NCBI RefSeq assembly: GCF_036711975.1
Contig: NC_091967.1
Span: 10,478,001-10,542,000 of the forward strand
Source of the DNA: Onthophagus taurus
Taxonomy: Eukaryota; Arthropoda; Insecta; Coleoptera; Scarabaeidae
Direction of reading: 5' to 3'
DNA: 64,000 nucleotides
A program made the translations under genes and the position numbers. Within the stretch, counting starts at the first letter, position 1; every line of letters starts with the position of its first letter. Positions 37,201 through 47,309 of the stretch are shown here, piece after piece. Below the pieces are notes generated by a model that was given only the letters and a program-made list of their open reading frames with translations, searched no databases and was not told the DNA's origin.

Positions 37201-38539
37201 CCATATTGTGGTAAAACATCAACTTTAACATAAGGATTTTCTTGCACTGAAACTTTTTTTGGTACTTCTTTACGTATTGCAAAGGAATAAATATGAGTGT
37301 AAAGTGATTCAACATTTTTTTGTTTATGTGTTGAAGCGAGTTCTTTTGGAGAACCTTCCATTAAAAGATAACCACTACGAATGATCCCCAATCTACTTGC
37401 TGTCTCTGCTTCTAAAATGTTTTTCGATGTCATAAAAACTGTACAACCCGATTGAGTTATCTTAATAAGGTGGTCTGAAATACTAAACGAAAAAAAAAAA
37501 TAAAATAGTAATAAAATAAATGAATAAATTACGATTTTTTTGTGACGGGATCCACTCCTTGATCGGGTTCATCTAAAATAATTAATTCTGGTTCGTGGAA
37601 AATCGCAACGGCAAAAGATACTTGTTTTCTTTCCATTGATGTGCAATGACTTATAAATCTATTTCCTGGTGGTAAAGCTAATAATTCATTTACAGCCGAG
37701 ATTCTTTCGTTGATATAGTTCTTTTTTAAATGTAAAAGTATGCCAAAATAACGAAGTGTTTCATTTACTGTTAGCGACATAAATAATCCTGCGGAATCGG
37801 GCGAATAACCTACTCTTAATCCGGGAACACCACTCGATTTTTCACCATGGCTAAATCCAAATATCTAGTTTTAAATTATTTTATTAAAAATGTTTGATTA
37901 ATGAAAACCAAAAAATTTACTTTTACGAATCCTTGATTTAATTGAGTAACACCTAATATAACATTAATAACGGTAGATTTTCCAGATCCACCAGGTCCTA
38001 ATAAAACATATCTACAAAAAACAACTTTTTAATTTGTTACAGAGAATCTATTTTGCCTTTTTATTTACATTTCTCCTTTGTAAGCCGTCAGATTAAAATT
38101 TCTCATAACTTGTCCCCATTTGCTTCTCACACCGAAATGTTTATAACCGTTTACAATCTCAATAACAGGATGAATATTTTGAACTGCAGTTGAAGGCCCA
38201 GAACCGCCGGCTTTTGACATCGCTGATGTCCATTTGACAAATTCATAGTTGTAAATGAATTTGTATTATTTTTCAAATGTTTTTTTTTTAATTTAGTCTA
38301 AAATTATTTTAGAGTTTTAGAGTTAAAGATTTGCTAAAAAATTTTCGATGTGTTGTACGGAAGAAAGTGAAATTCGGTGTCAGGAGACGTAACGTGTAGA
38401 GAAAGAGAGAACATTTTTGATCCGGATGACCACTCGAGCCCGAAATCCCGAAAAGAAAAAAAAACTCGCTCGCCGTTGACGTTACGCAAGTTTGGTCGTT
38501 CGCTGTTGGATACTTACTGTCCATGGCGCATTCTTCCAT
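34296..38539 (-). CDS. ABCH/ABCG-type half transporter with degenerate ATPase motifs
   Basis: Exons 38069-38220, 37921-38011, 37533-37864, 36531-37482, 34909-35065, 34568-34849, 34296-34504 give 724 residues from ATG 38220. A further exon, 38518-38539 (MEECAMD), can join at 38222 in frame and add eight residues. Order is ATPase domain then membrane domain, as in insect ABCH transporters. Walker A GPGGSGKST (about 56-64) and Walker B LIILDEP (about 175-181) are intact. Against the family, GYMPQE reads GYSPDS (Gln to Asp, 104), LSGGQ reads CTSME (155-159), and the H-loop TTHYIEEA reads TSKNILEA (His to Lys, 212). TM1 is at about 346-365, then a large loop with Cys, then several more spans. ABCH proteins export lipids to the cuticle in some insects; substrate here is unknown. 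The 66-bp intron 34502-34567 is in frame. Confidence 0.87.
35066..36530. other. Largest intron of the ABC transporter gene, no feature named
   Basis: About 1.46 kb separates the extracellular-loop exon from the membrane exons; all other introns here are short. Parts near 35950-36150 are less AT-rich and may be TE debris, but no frame or terminal repeats could be recognised. Confidence 0.35.
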
Positions 38540-38720
38540 GGTACAGGTGCACCTCGGCCACAACCACGAACCAATGGAAGATTAGAAAGGACGCAGAGAG
38601 AACTTTCTACTTCTCGGCGGTTTTTCCAGACTCTCACGTTTGAAAACAACAGTTTACTCTCGGTTCTCCGTGTAGAACGCGTGTTATACTTAAAAACCAC
38701 CGTCAGATTTCGGGTAATTT
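38518..38720 (-). promoter_or_regulatory. First exon and promoter of the ABC transporter gene
   Basis: A GC-richer block with a consensus donor GACA|GTAAGT at 38517 on the minus strand and, just before it, two start codons (38539 and 38524). The first sits in good context (TACCATGGAAG). Together these indicate a true first exon. The acceptor CATCAG next to ATG 38220 has a weak pyrimidine tract, so the join is less sure than the exon. Confidence 0.55.
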
Positions 38721-38724
38721 TTTA

Positions 38725-40765
38725 ATTTTTAATATATCTGGTGGATTTATTGATAATGTTCTTCTATATTACTGATTTATTAACAAATTGTGATTAATTT
38801 TTTGGAGGTTTTGTTAAAGAAAACCTGGGAAAATTTCTAAGTGATGATTATATAATTTGTAAATCTTGTTGAAAAGTCTTCAAGTATCAGGAAGTTGTTT
38901 GGAATTTGTCCCAATTACGTAATCGGGCGCTTTCAGCCGGTGTTTTGTCCTTATGCAACTTGTAATTGGTGCGTTGGATAATGCAGATGGTGGGTGACAT
39001 AAATAGAGAGATCTTATTGGATATGTATGATTACGTTTTAAATTACACATTTATTTTTTACCTTATTTTATATTATAAACTTTCTTTTAAATTAACGATT
39101 TTTCTATATTTATATACATTCAAATCATTTTTGTTGAATTTTAAGTTTTGTTACACATAAATTAATGTATTACGACTAAAAATGATTTCTTAATTTTAAT
39201 AATAAGACTTCATAAAATCATCCATCAAAAATTCAAGGTCAATTTTTTTCAAGTTCTAAAGTAACTAAGTTTCTTGTTAAAATGAGTTGAAGTTGAGAAT
39301 TTGGGCAATAACTATGTTGGGTGATTAGAATCCCTTAATCTAGATTTATTCATTAAAATTCTTGTTAGAAATTCATCCAAATTTGTTTTTTCCGTACAGA
39401 TAATTGGACAGTTAGTTTAATATACAACAATAATTAAGTTTTTGTCTTGAATCTCATTTTATGAATACATATAAACGAATACACGTTACTGATTTCCCTA
39501 AACTCCAAACACCTAGGTTGGACATCAATTTATGGAGTATTAGCCCAAAAATGCTAAATGAAATTCGTTCGGTCAAGTAATTCCATAGGTGCTGTCTTTG
39601 GGTCTACAGAAATCTTTTCATATACGCCATGATCTTTGCCAATTTTGCTGCATTTTAAGTTTCTGTAGTTTTTTTGAGTTGCAAGATTATAATAGATAGG
39701 CATTTTAATGGTATTCTTTAGCCTTTCAGTGTAAAAGAACGGTCATGTAATGAGCTCATAGAAGTGACCTCGGCTACCTCATCTATCTATCTACCTCATT
39801 AAAAATAATACTTCATGGACTCGATATGCAATCATTATTACTATGGCAAAGTCATGGCGTTTTACATTGTCATTGAGATCTTTAAGAGTAACTAGTTAAT
39901 TCATCTAAAAATAGTAAGAAGTGGTTATCAAATCAGTTTTAATATCCAAAATTAACTGGGCTTAATTGCTAGTTAATTAAATTAAGTCATGTTAAAAATT
40001 TTTCAGCTGGGTTTGTTAGACATTCCCCTGATTTTTGATGTTAGTATTGTTAATGTTAGAGATTCTGTTATTGTCAAACTAGTGAGTTCAGTGAGTTTTC
40101 TTCATTTAATCTTTCATCTTTATACTGGTATAAATGTTGGAAAAATGATGATGACCCGAGATATTGAAAGTAGAGGGCCTGATCAGATAGTTAGTGATTC
40201 GTGTTGAATCTCCAATATAATGCATTAATCAAAAAATGAAACGAACATTTTTGGCATTCTTCAACAACTTTTCATGATAGTGTTTAATAAATCACATAAA
40301 ATCGATTTCTTAGCGAATTGTTCTGAAAGTTATTCATTTTATAAAGGAAAGTGTAAGCTTTCTAATGGGCTAAATCGTTTTTGAAAATTTTATATAGATT
40401 TTAAGATAACAATTTTTAAATTAACCACAAATGCTTAAAATCATCTAAAAAGAGACCATAAAGACAGTAAAAATTTGGCATTCAATTTCAAGATAGATCT
40501 TAGTTGTGAAAGATTAGATGACTTAGCTACTTGCTTCAAACGATTAGGTACATTCAGACTACAATTAAAAGTGAAATAAATTTACTTCTAGAGCGTATAA
40601 TTGACCTAGTAAAAATTCAATTATTTTTCCTGTGTCAAAACTACCAGTACATCTTGAGAAGGTTTGTTAACCAATACGGTATCAACTTCAAAGATAATGT
40701 TCATTTGTACTCGTTCATGCATCAATCAAAATCGTTTAACTGAATATCAGAATATTAGTCGATGG
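38725..40765. other. Intergenic, nothing supported
   Basis: AT-rich sequence. Open frames at 38966-39160, 39989-40207 and 40531-40743 have no domain or splice context. A short ATCT microsatellite occurs near 39780. Confidence 0.4.
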
Positions 40766-40769
40766 TCTT

Positions 40770-41690
40770 ATGGTGTTTGAGTGAGTACCTTGCGCGCCAC
40801 TCTCTCTGCCGGCATTCTTCACACGTGTTCCAGCCACCTCAGTCTCTGGGCTTCAATCTATGTTGACGTTTCTGGTCTTTCCTGCAATTCTCTTATCTCG
40901 GTAGTTCATTAATCTGCATCATTCCAGGTGCTCTGCTCCGGCTTGTTTTAGTTCTGTCCCGAACTTCTTCTAAGGAAGCTTCGTCAGTGCTCACGATGTC
41001 CGTTATATTCTTTCCATCACTACCGCTATTCGCTTTAAGCCTTAGAGGCTCTTCCCCTCATCGGCATTTGCTTCATCAAAGAGCTTCTAAAAGTATTGTG
41101 CCCATACGTTGATAATTTCGCTTTTATCGCATACTAGGTTTCTTCTATGTTTCTGCATATGCTCCCTCTTGACTGAAATCTGCCTTTGGTTTTGTTTACT
41201 GTTTTATATATGTTCCTAGTATCGTTTTTCGCATATAACTTTTCAAACTCTTCTATCCGTTTACGCAAAAAATCCCTTTTTTCCTTCTTACGTACCCTGT
41301 GCATATTTCTTTTTTCTTGCATGTATTCATTAACATTATTCCTTGTCCTGTTCTGTAACATTTTACTTCTTGCTTTTTGTTTTTTCGTTGTTGCTTCTCT
41401 ATATTCGTCATCAAACAATTGTAAATCATCTTGTAGATCTTCTGAACCGATTGTAAGATAGCATATTTATATTGTTCCACATTGCTTCTTCCAATTCTTC
41501 TAAACTGGTATCTTCCTCAAGTTCCTCGTCTAACCGTTCACTTATGGCACTCTCATATTATCCTCTAATTTCCTCCATTTTCTTTTTTTCTTTTCCTTGT
41601 GTTTGTGTGACTAAGAAGTGGTGTGTAGCCACATCTGCGCATCTCACGTCTAGTAAACTTATTGCGTGAGTGGTTAGAGTCATGGATAAT
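40770..41690 (-). pseudogene. Decayed non-LTR retrotransposon (endonuclease end, RT start, 3' end)
   Basis: In minus-strand order: a block around DVATHHFLVTQTQGK (near 41615) fits the end of an endonuclease domain. EEAMWNNI and then FDDEYREATTKKQKARSKML..RKKEKRDFLRKRIEEFEKLY..TRNIYKTVNKTKGRF (41134-41480) fit the endonuclease-RT linker of RTE/Jockey-like elements. KSEIINVWAQYF (near 41080) fits the RT start, and finally EAQRLRWLEHV.RMPAERVARKVL (near 40800) fits the C-terminal tail. Stops, frameshifts and an internal deletion of most of the RT make it dead. Confidence 0.8.
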
Positions 41691-42123
41691 TAGTGATTTT
41701 AATTATTATTATTTATACTTTTAATTTTTAAAATTTATATTTCTTCGTCACAAAAGGGGTGTATACAAATAAATATTAGTATATTGATTTACAATATAAA
41801 TTTAGTCATCAAAAGCTCATAATTTATAGATTAGACCCAGATGGAAGGACATTATCATAGAGTAACCCGAGTAAAATTATCAGTCCCGCGTATTATTTCA
41901 ACTGATATTGACCGATAGATTACTCATCTAATAAATATTGCATACAAAGTGTTATTTGGAATTAACGTCATCTGGTTTGGATCGTTTTTCCCATTTCAGT
42001 GTTAACATCGTCTTGGAATGGATCGTTTATGACACTAACTTGATGATGATGCATCGAAGTTTTTATGACTATTAAATTTTTTTATTTTTCATTTTAAAAT
42101 ATAAACGTGCGAAATAGTTGAAA

Positions 42124-42194
42124 ATGGATAAGAAAAATAACTCGACGAGTGCTAATAATAGGAAGATGTTTAGTTGGAGCAACAACAGTTATGA
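42124..42194 (+). CDS. Candidate first coding exon of an unidentified plus-strand gene
   Basis: ATG at 42124 opens 23 codons (MDKKNNSTSANNRKMFSWSN...) and runs into a textbook donor, TATGA|GTAAGT, in phase 2. No downstream exon of matching phase could be found in the window, so the gene would have a very long first intron. A Ser/Asn-rich start is compatible with a regulatory protein, but the function is unknown. Confidence 0.35.
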
Positions 42195-42397
42195 GTAAGT
42201 ACTTTTTTTTTTTAATTAATCGTTCGATTTATATGCGTCGAGTTGATTTGATTGTTAATTAAAATTGTACGAAATTATTTATTTTTGATATTGCGTAGCA
42301 TTAGCGTCCTAGTTAAAAAGTTAGGTTTCGGGGTCATATAGGTTGTTACACAAAGTTCAATTACCTAACGATTTGTCCAAAAGCGAGGCGGCGCAAT

Positions 42398-42440
42398 AAA
42401 GTTTTGCTTCGTTTCGAGTTCGACAACGAAGCAAAACTTT
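42398..42440. repeat. Perfect 16-bp stem hairpin
   Basis: AAAGTTTTGCTTCGTT (42398-42413) pairs perfectly with AACGAAGCAAAACTTT (42425-42440) across an 11-nt loop. It lies about 200 bp after the candidate first exon. It is too short for a typical insect pre-microRNA. Confidence 0.6.
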
Positions 42441-42599
42441 CATATTCAGGATGTGCTCCAGGCGAGAGAGAAAGTTTCAAGTTTCCCTCTCTATATATCG
42501 ACCTGGTCCGTCTTATGTAACACGATAACCCACTTTTAACGGAGACTTTGAAGACAAGGTATCTTATACAAGACACATACCATCAGGTGGATTGTAAAT

Positions 42600-43655
42600 T
42601 AACTTTTTTTTTCAATATAAAAAGATAATGTTTGTTTTCGAGTTATGTACAATTTTATTTTCAACGGATATGCGTGAGTTTAACAATTTAACACCAACGT
42701 ATATATACTAAGAAATTATTACCACACCTAGATATCCACTGCAATTGGGTCATTTTAAACTGCATAAATACAGAATATGTTTTTATTTCACTCTGTTTAA
42801 ATATTCATATTTTATTCACATTTTTTTCTTAATTTGGGAATTACACAACCTTTTTTAAAAAATTATTCCTTGGTGACGTCAATCCTGCAAAAAAATATAT
42901 AAATTTCTATAAATCAATTATAATTTAAATATTAATGTAATTAATTTCAAATATTCCATTAATAATCTATGATTACACTTTTTTTTGGTCAAGGATTACG
43001 TCTTAACATTCCTTCCTTATAAATAAAATATTTAATAGGACAACTTCAAGCTCATTTTTTATTTCGCTTCGACGTTAATTGTTTAACGTTTGTAATGGAA
43101 AATTAATGTCCATGTATGCTTATAAGTATGCGGAATTTAATAAATTTATTACAAGTTGATTTGAAGAAATTCTTATAAAATTTTAACATTGAAACATTGA
43201 GTACAAGTTACATGATAATTTAAATAAATTGTTAGTAACTTTCCCCTGACTCGGTAACATTATATCGCAACACTACGATTTTAGACACGTTTTAGAAACG
43301 TTACCAAACACTAATTAACCTTGACAAAGTACTAATGGTGTCCTGGAAAGTGTCAATATAAATTTGATTTTGAATTACTTTTTAATTTCAATTATTTGAT
43401 TCAATTTAGCATTAACAAATCGTGCGGTAGAGATCGTAAATAAAATAAAAATTTTAATTTCATTTGACACCAAGCTATAGTAATGTAAGAATGAATTAAT
43501 AAATAATAAATGTATGGCTTCAAGTCATTATTTAAAATGCCAAAGACCTTGTAAGTTTATATCTAAAAAATAATATTCCACCGTTATTATTACAACCATT
43601 AAAATAAAGGTCATAAATATTAGTCTTCACAATAAATTCTTAAGAAAACCATATA
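42600..43655. other. AT-rich stretch, nothing seen
   Basis: No open frame above 50 codons, no repeat of note. Confidence 0.4.
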
Positions 43656-43860
43656 TTATATAGTGTGTTTGATTTCAGTTGTGTCATCTCGACTATTCTT
43701 GAAGATATGATAAATTGTTATAGAAAAAAAGTTGCTTAATATCATATTTATTTATTCATCTTTCATAGTTATGCATCGTAATTTTACAAGTTGTTAATGG
43801 TACCACTCGGGATATGGAGCGTGAAACCAAGTCTACCCTGCTAGAAATTTATGGAAGAAA

Positions 43861-43957
43861 TAATCTCGCCCGACTTCAAAGACGACGGCCGCCCTAAGTT
43901 ATAAAGGGCGGCCGTTATTATAAAGTATTACCGACTTCGAAGTCGGCCGAGATTTTG
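43861..43957. repeat. GC-rich nested hairpin beside the array
   Basis: ACGGCCGCCCT pairs with AGGGCGGCCGT around a short AT loop, and outside it AATCTCGCCCGACTTC pairs with GAAGTCGGCCGAGATT with one mismatch. It is the only GC-rich spot within several kilobases. It could be a nested MITE or the terminal hairpin of a Helitron-like end. Confidence 0.6.
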
Positions 43958-43959
43958 CT

Positions 43960-46900
43960 TGGGATTAGGAGCATATTACAAAAAAACTTTTAGAATAAAC
44001 GTTGTAGGAAATTTTATTCTTAACAATATTTCTCTCTTCAATTTTTGCTCTAAGATGCATAAATATGGAGAAAAATAACATAATATGATGATTGGATGAA
44101 TTCGTAGTTTTACATACTGCTGATAGTACCTAACGATTGGGATTCGGAGCATATTACAAAAAAACTTTTAGAACAAAAGTTGTAACAAATTCTATTCTTA
44201 ACAACATTGTTCTCTGCCACTTTTGATCTCAGATGCATAAATATGGAGAAAAATAAGAAAATATGATAATTAGATGAATTCGTAGTTTTACATGCTGCTG
44301 ATAGTACCTAACGATTGGGATTCGGAGCATATTACAAAAAAACTTTTAGAACAAAAGTTGTAACAAATTCTATTCCTAACAACATTGTTCTCTGTCACTT
44401 TTGCTCTCAGATGCATAAATATGGAGAAAAATAACATAATATGATGATTGGATGAATTCGTAGTTTTACATACTGCTGATAGTACCTAACGATTGGGATT
44501 CGGAGCATATTACAAAAAAACTTTTAGAACAAAAGATGTAACAAATTCTATTCCTAACAACAATGTTCTCTGTCACTTTTGCTCTCAGATGCATAAATAT
44601 GGAGAAAAATAAGAAAATATGATAATTAGATGAATTCGTAGTTTTACATGCTGCTGATAGTACCTAACGATTGGGATTCGGAGCATATTACAAAAAAACT
44701 TTTAGAACAAAAGTTGTAACAAATTCTATTCTTAACAACATTGTTCTCTGCCACTTTTGCTCTCAGATGCATAAATATGGAGAAAAATAAGAAAATATGA
44801 TAATTAGATGAATTCGTAGTTTTACATGCTGCTGATAGTACCTAACGATTGGGATTCGGAGCATATTACAAAAAAACTTTTAGAACAAAAGTTGTAACAA
44901 ATTCTGTTCTTAACAACATTGTTCTCTGCCACTTTTGCTCTCAGATGCATAAATATGGAGAAAAATAAGAAAATATGATAATTAGATGAATTCGTAGTTT
45001 TACATGCTGCTGATAGTACCTAACGATTGGGATTCGGAGCATATTACAAAAAAACTTTTAGAACAAAAGTTGTAACAAATTCTATTCCTAACAACATTGT
45101 TCTCTGTCATTTTTGCTCTCAGATGCATAAATATGGAGAAAAATAAGAAAATATGATAATTAGATGAATTCGTAGTTTTACATGCTGCTGATAGTACCTA
45201 ACGATTGGGATTCGGAGCATATTACAAAAAAACTTTTAGAACAAAAGTTGTAACAAATTCTATTCTTAACAACATTGTTCTCTGCCACTTTTGCTCTCAG
45301 ATGCATAAATATGGAGAAAAATAAGAAAATATGATAATTAGATGAATTCGTAGTTTTACATGCTGCTGATAGTACCTAACGATTGGGATTCGGAGCATAT
45401 TACAAAAAAACTTGTAGAACAAAAGTTGTAACAAACTCTATTCCTAACAACATTGTTCTCTGCCACTTTTGCTCTCAGATGCATAAATATGGAGAAAAAT
45501 AAGAAAATATGATAATTAGATGAATTCGTAGTTTTACATGCTGCTGATAGTACCTAACGATTGGGATTCGGAGCATATTACAAAAAAACTTTTAGAACAA
45601 AAGTTGTAACAAATTCTATTCCTAACAACATTGTTCTCTGTCACTTTTGCTCTCAGATGCATAAATATGGAGAAAAATAAGAAAATATGATAATTAGATG
45701 AATTCGTAGTTTTACATGCTGCTGATAGTACCTAACGATTGGGATTCGGAGCATATTACAAAAAAACTTTTAGAACAAAAGTTGTAACAAATTCTATTCT
45801 TAACAACATTGTTCTCTGCCACTTTTGCTCTCAGATGCACAAATATGGAGAAAAATAAGAAAATATGATAATTAGATGAATTCGTAGTTTTACATGCTGC
45901 TGATAGTACCTAACGATTGGGATTCGGAGCATATTACAAAAAAACTTTTAGAACAAAAGTTGTAACAAATTCTATTCCTAACAACATTGTTCTGTGTCAC
46001 TTTTGCTCTCAGATGCATAAATATGGAGAAAAATAAGAAAATATGATAATTAGATGAATTCGTAGTTTTACATGCTGCTGATAGTACCTAACGATTGGGA
46101 TTCGGAGCATATTACAAAAAAACTTTTAGAACAAAAGTTGTAACAAATTCTATTCTTAACAATATTTCTCTCTTCCACTTTTGCTCTCAGATGCATAAAT
46201 ATGGAGAAAAATAACATAATATGATGATTAGATGAATCCGTAGTTTTACATACTGCTGATAGTACCTAACGATTGGGATTCGGAGCATATTACAAAAAAA
46301 TTTTTAGAACAAAAGTTGTAACAAATTCTATTCCTAACAACATTGTTCTCTGTCACTTTTGCTCTCAGATGCATAAATATGGAGAAAAATAAGAAAATAT
46401 GATAATTAGATGAATTCGTAGTTTTACATGCTGCTGATAGTACCTAACGATTGGGATTCGGAGCATATTACAAAAAAACTTTTAGAACAAAAGTTGTAAC
46501 AAATTCTATTCCTAACAACATTGTTCTCTGTCACTTTTGCTCTCAGATGCATAAATATGGAGAAAAATAAGAAAATATGATAATTAGATGAATTCGTAGT
46601 TTTACATGCTGCTGATAGTACCTAACGATTGGGATTCGGAGCATATTACAAAAGAACTTTTAGAACAAAAGTTGTAACAAATTCTATTCTTAACAATATT
46701 TCTCTCTTCCACTTTTGCTCTCAGATGCATAAATATGGAGAAAATAAGAAAATATGATAATTAGATGAATTCGTAGTTTTACATGCTGCTGATAGTACCT
46801 AACGATTGGGATTCGGAGCATATTACAAAAGAACTTTTAGAACAAAAGTTGTAACAAATTCTATTCTTAACAATATTTCTCTCTTCCACTTTTGCTCTCA

Positions 46901-47128
46901 GATGCATAAATATGGAGAAAAATAACATAATATGATGATTAGATGAATCCGTAGTTTTATATACTGCTGATAGTACCTAACGATTGGGATTCGGAGCATA
47001 TTACAAAAAAACTTTTAGAACAAAAGTTGTAACAAATTCTATTCCTAACAACATTGTTCTCTGTCACTTTTGCTCTCAGATACATAAATATGGAGAAAAA
47101 TAAGAAAATATGATAATTAGATGAATTT
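43960..47128 (+). repeat. 178-bp tandem satellite, about 18 copies
   Basis: The block GATTGGGATTCGGAGCATAT recurs every 178 bp (44137, 44315, 44493 and onward). Copies are mostly over 95% alike in the middle; the first and last are most diverged, as expected of unequal crossing over. Three variants can be told apart by one window: CCTAACAACATTGTTCTCTG, CTTAACAACATTGTTCTCTG and CTTAACAATATTTCTCTCTT. The length is close to a nucleosome repeat. No spacers, so not CRISPR. Confidence 0.95.
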
Positions 47129-47309
47129 GTAATTTTTCATGTTGTAATGTATTCGCTGTAATTAATACATTTGATGCTTAATTGTTTTTTAGAATATGCT
47201 AGATAATAGAATATTAAATATGGAGCAACTTTCCTTCTGTTACATATTGTCATATTTTTAACAATAGTCAAGATATCTGGTGTGACAGCTAAAATCAAAC
47301 ACACTGTAT

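Larger units (their letters stand above)
43661..47306. mobile_element. 3.65-kb inverted-repeat element carrying the 178-bp satellite array
   Basis: The left end TAGTGTGTTTGATTTCAGTT and the reverse complement of the right end CAGTGTGTTTGATTTTAGCT match. Looser similarity follows (GACTATT..AAGATAT-type blocks). Both tips abut TA (43659-43660, 47307-47308), which fits TA-targeting elements of the Tc1/mariner type. Between the ends lie only a GC-rich hairpin and the tandem array, with no transposase. The two ends differ at several positions, so the insertion is not recent. Confidence 0.6.

Noticed and set aside
38377-38725. Plus-strand frames near the ABC transporter 5' end
   Set aside because: They overlap a minus-strand first exon with a consensus donor and show no domain.
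41186-41669. Plus-strand hydrophobic and Ser-rich frames
   Set aside because: Antisense to the non-LTR endonuclease-RT linker.
43960-47128. Regular repeats as a possible CRISPR array
   Set aside because: Units are contiguous 178-bp satellite copies with no unique spacers, in eukaryotic DNA.
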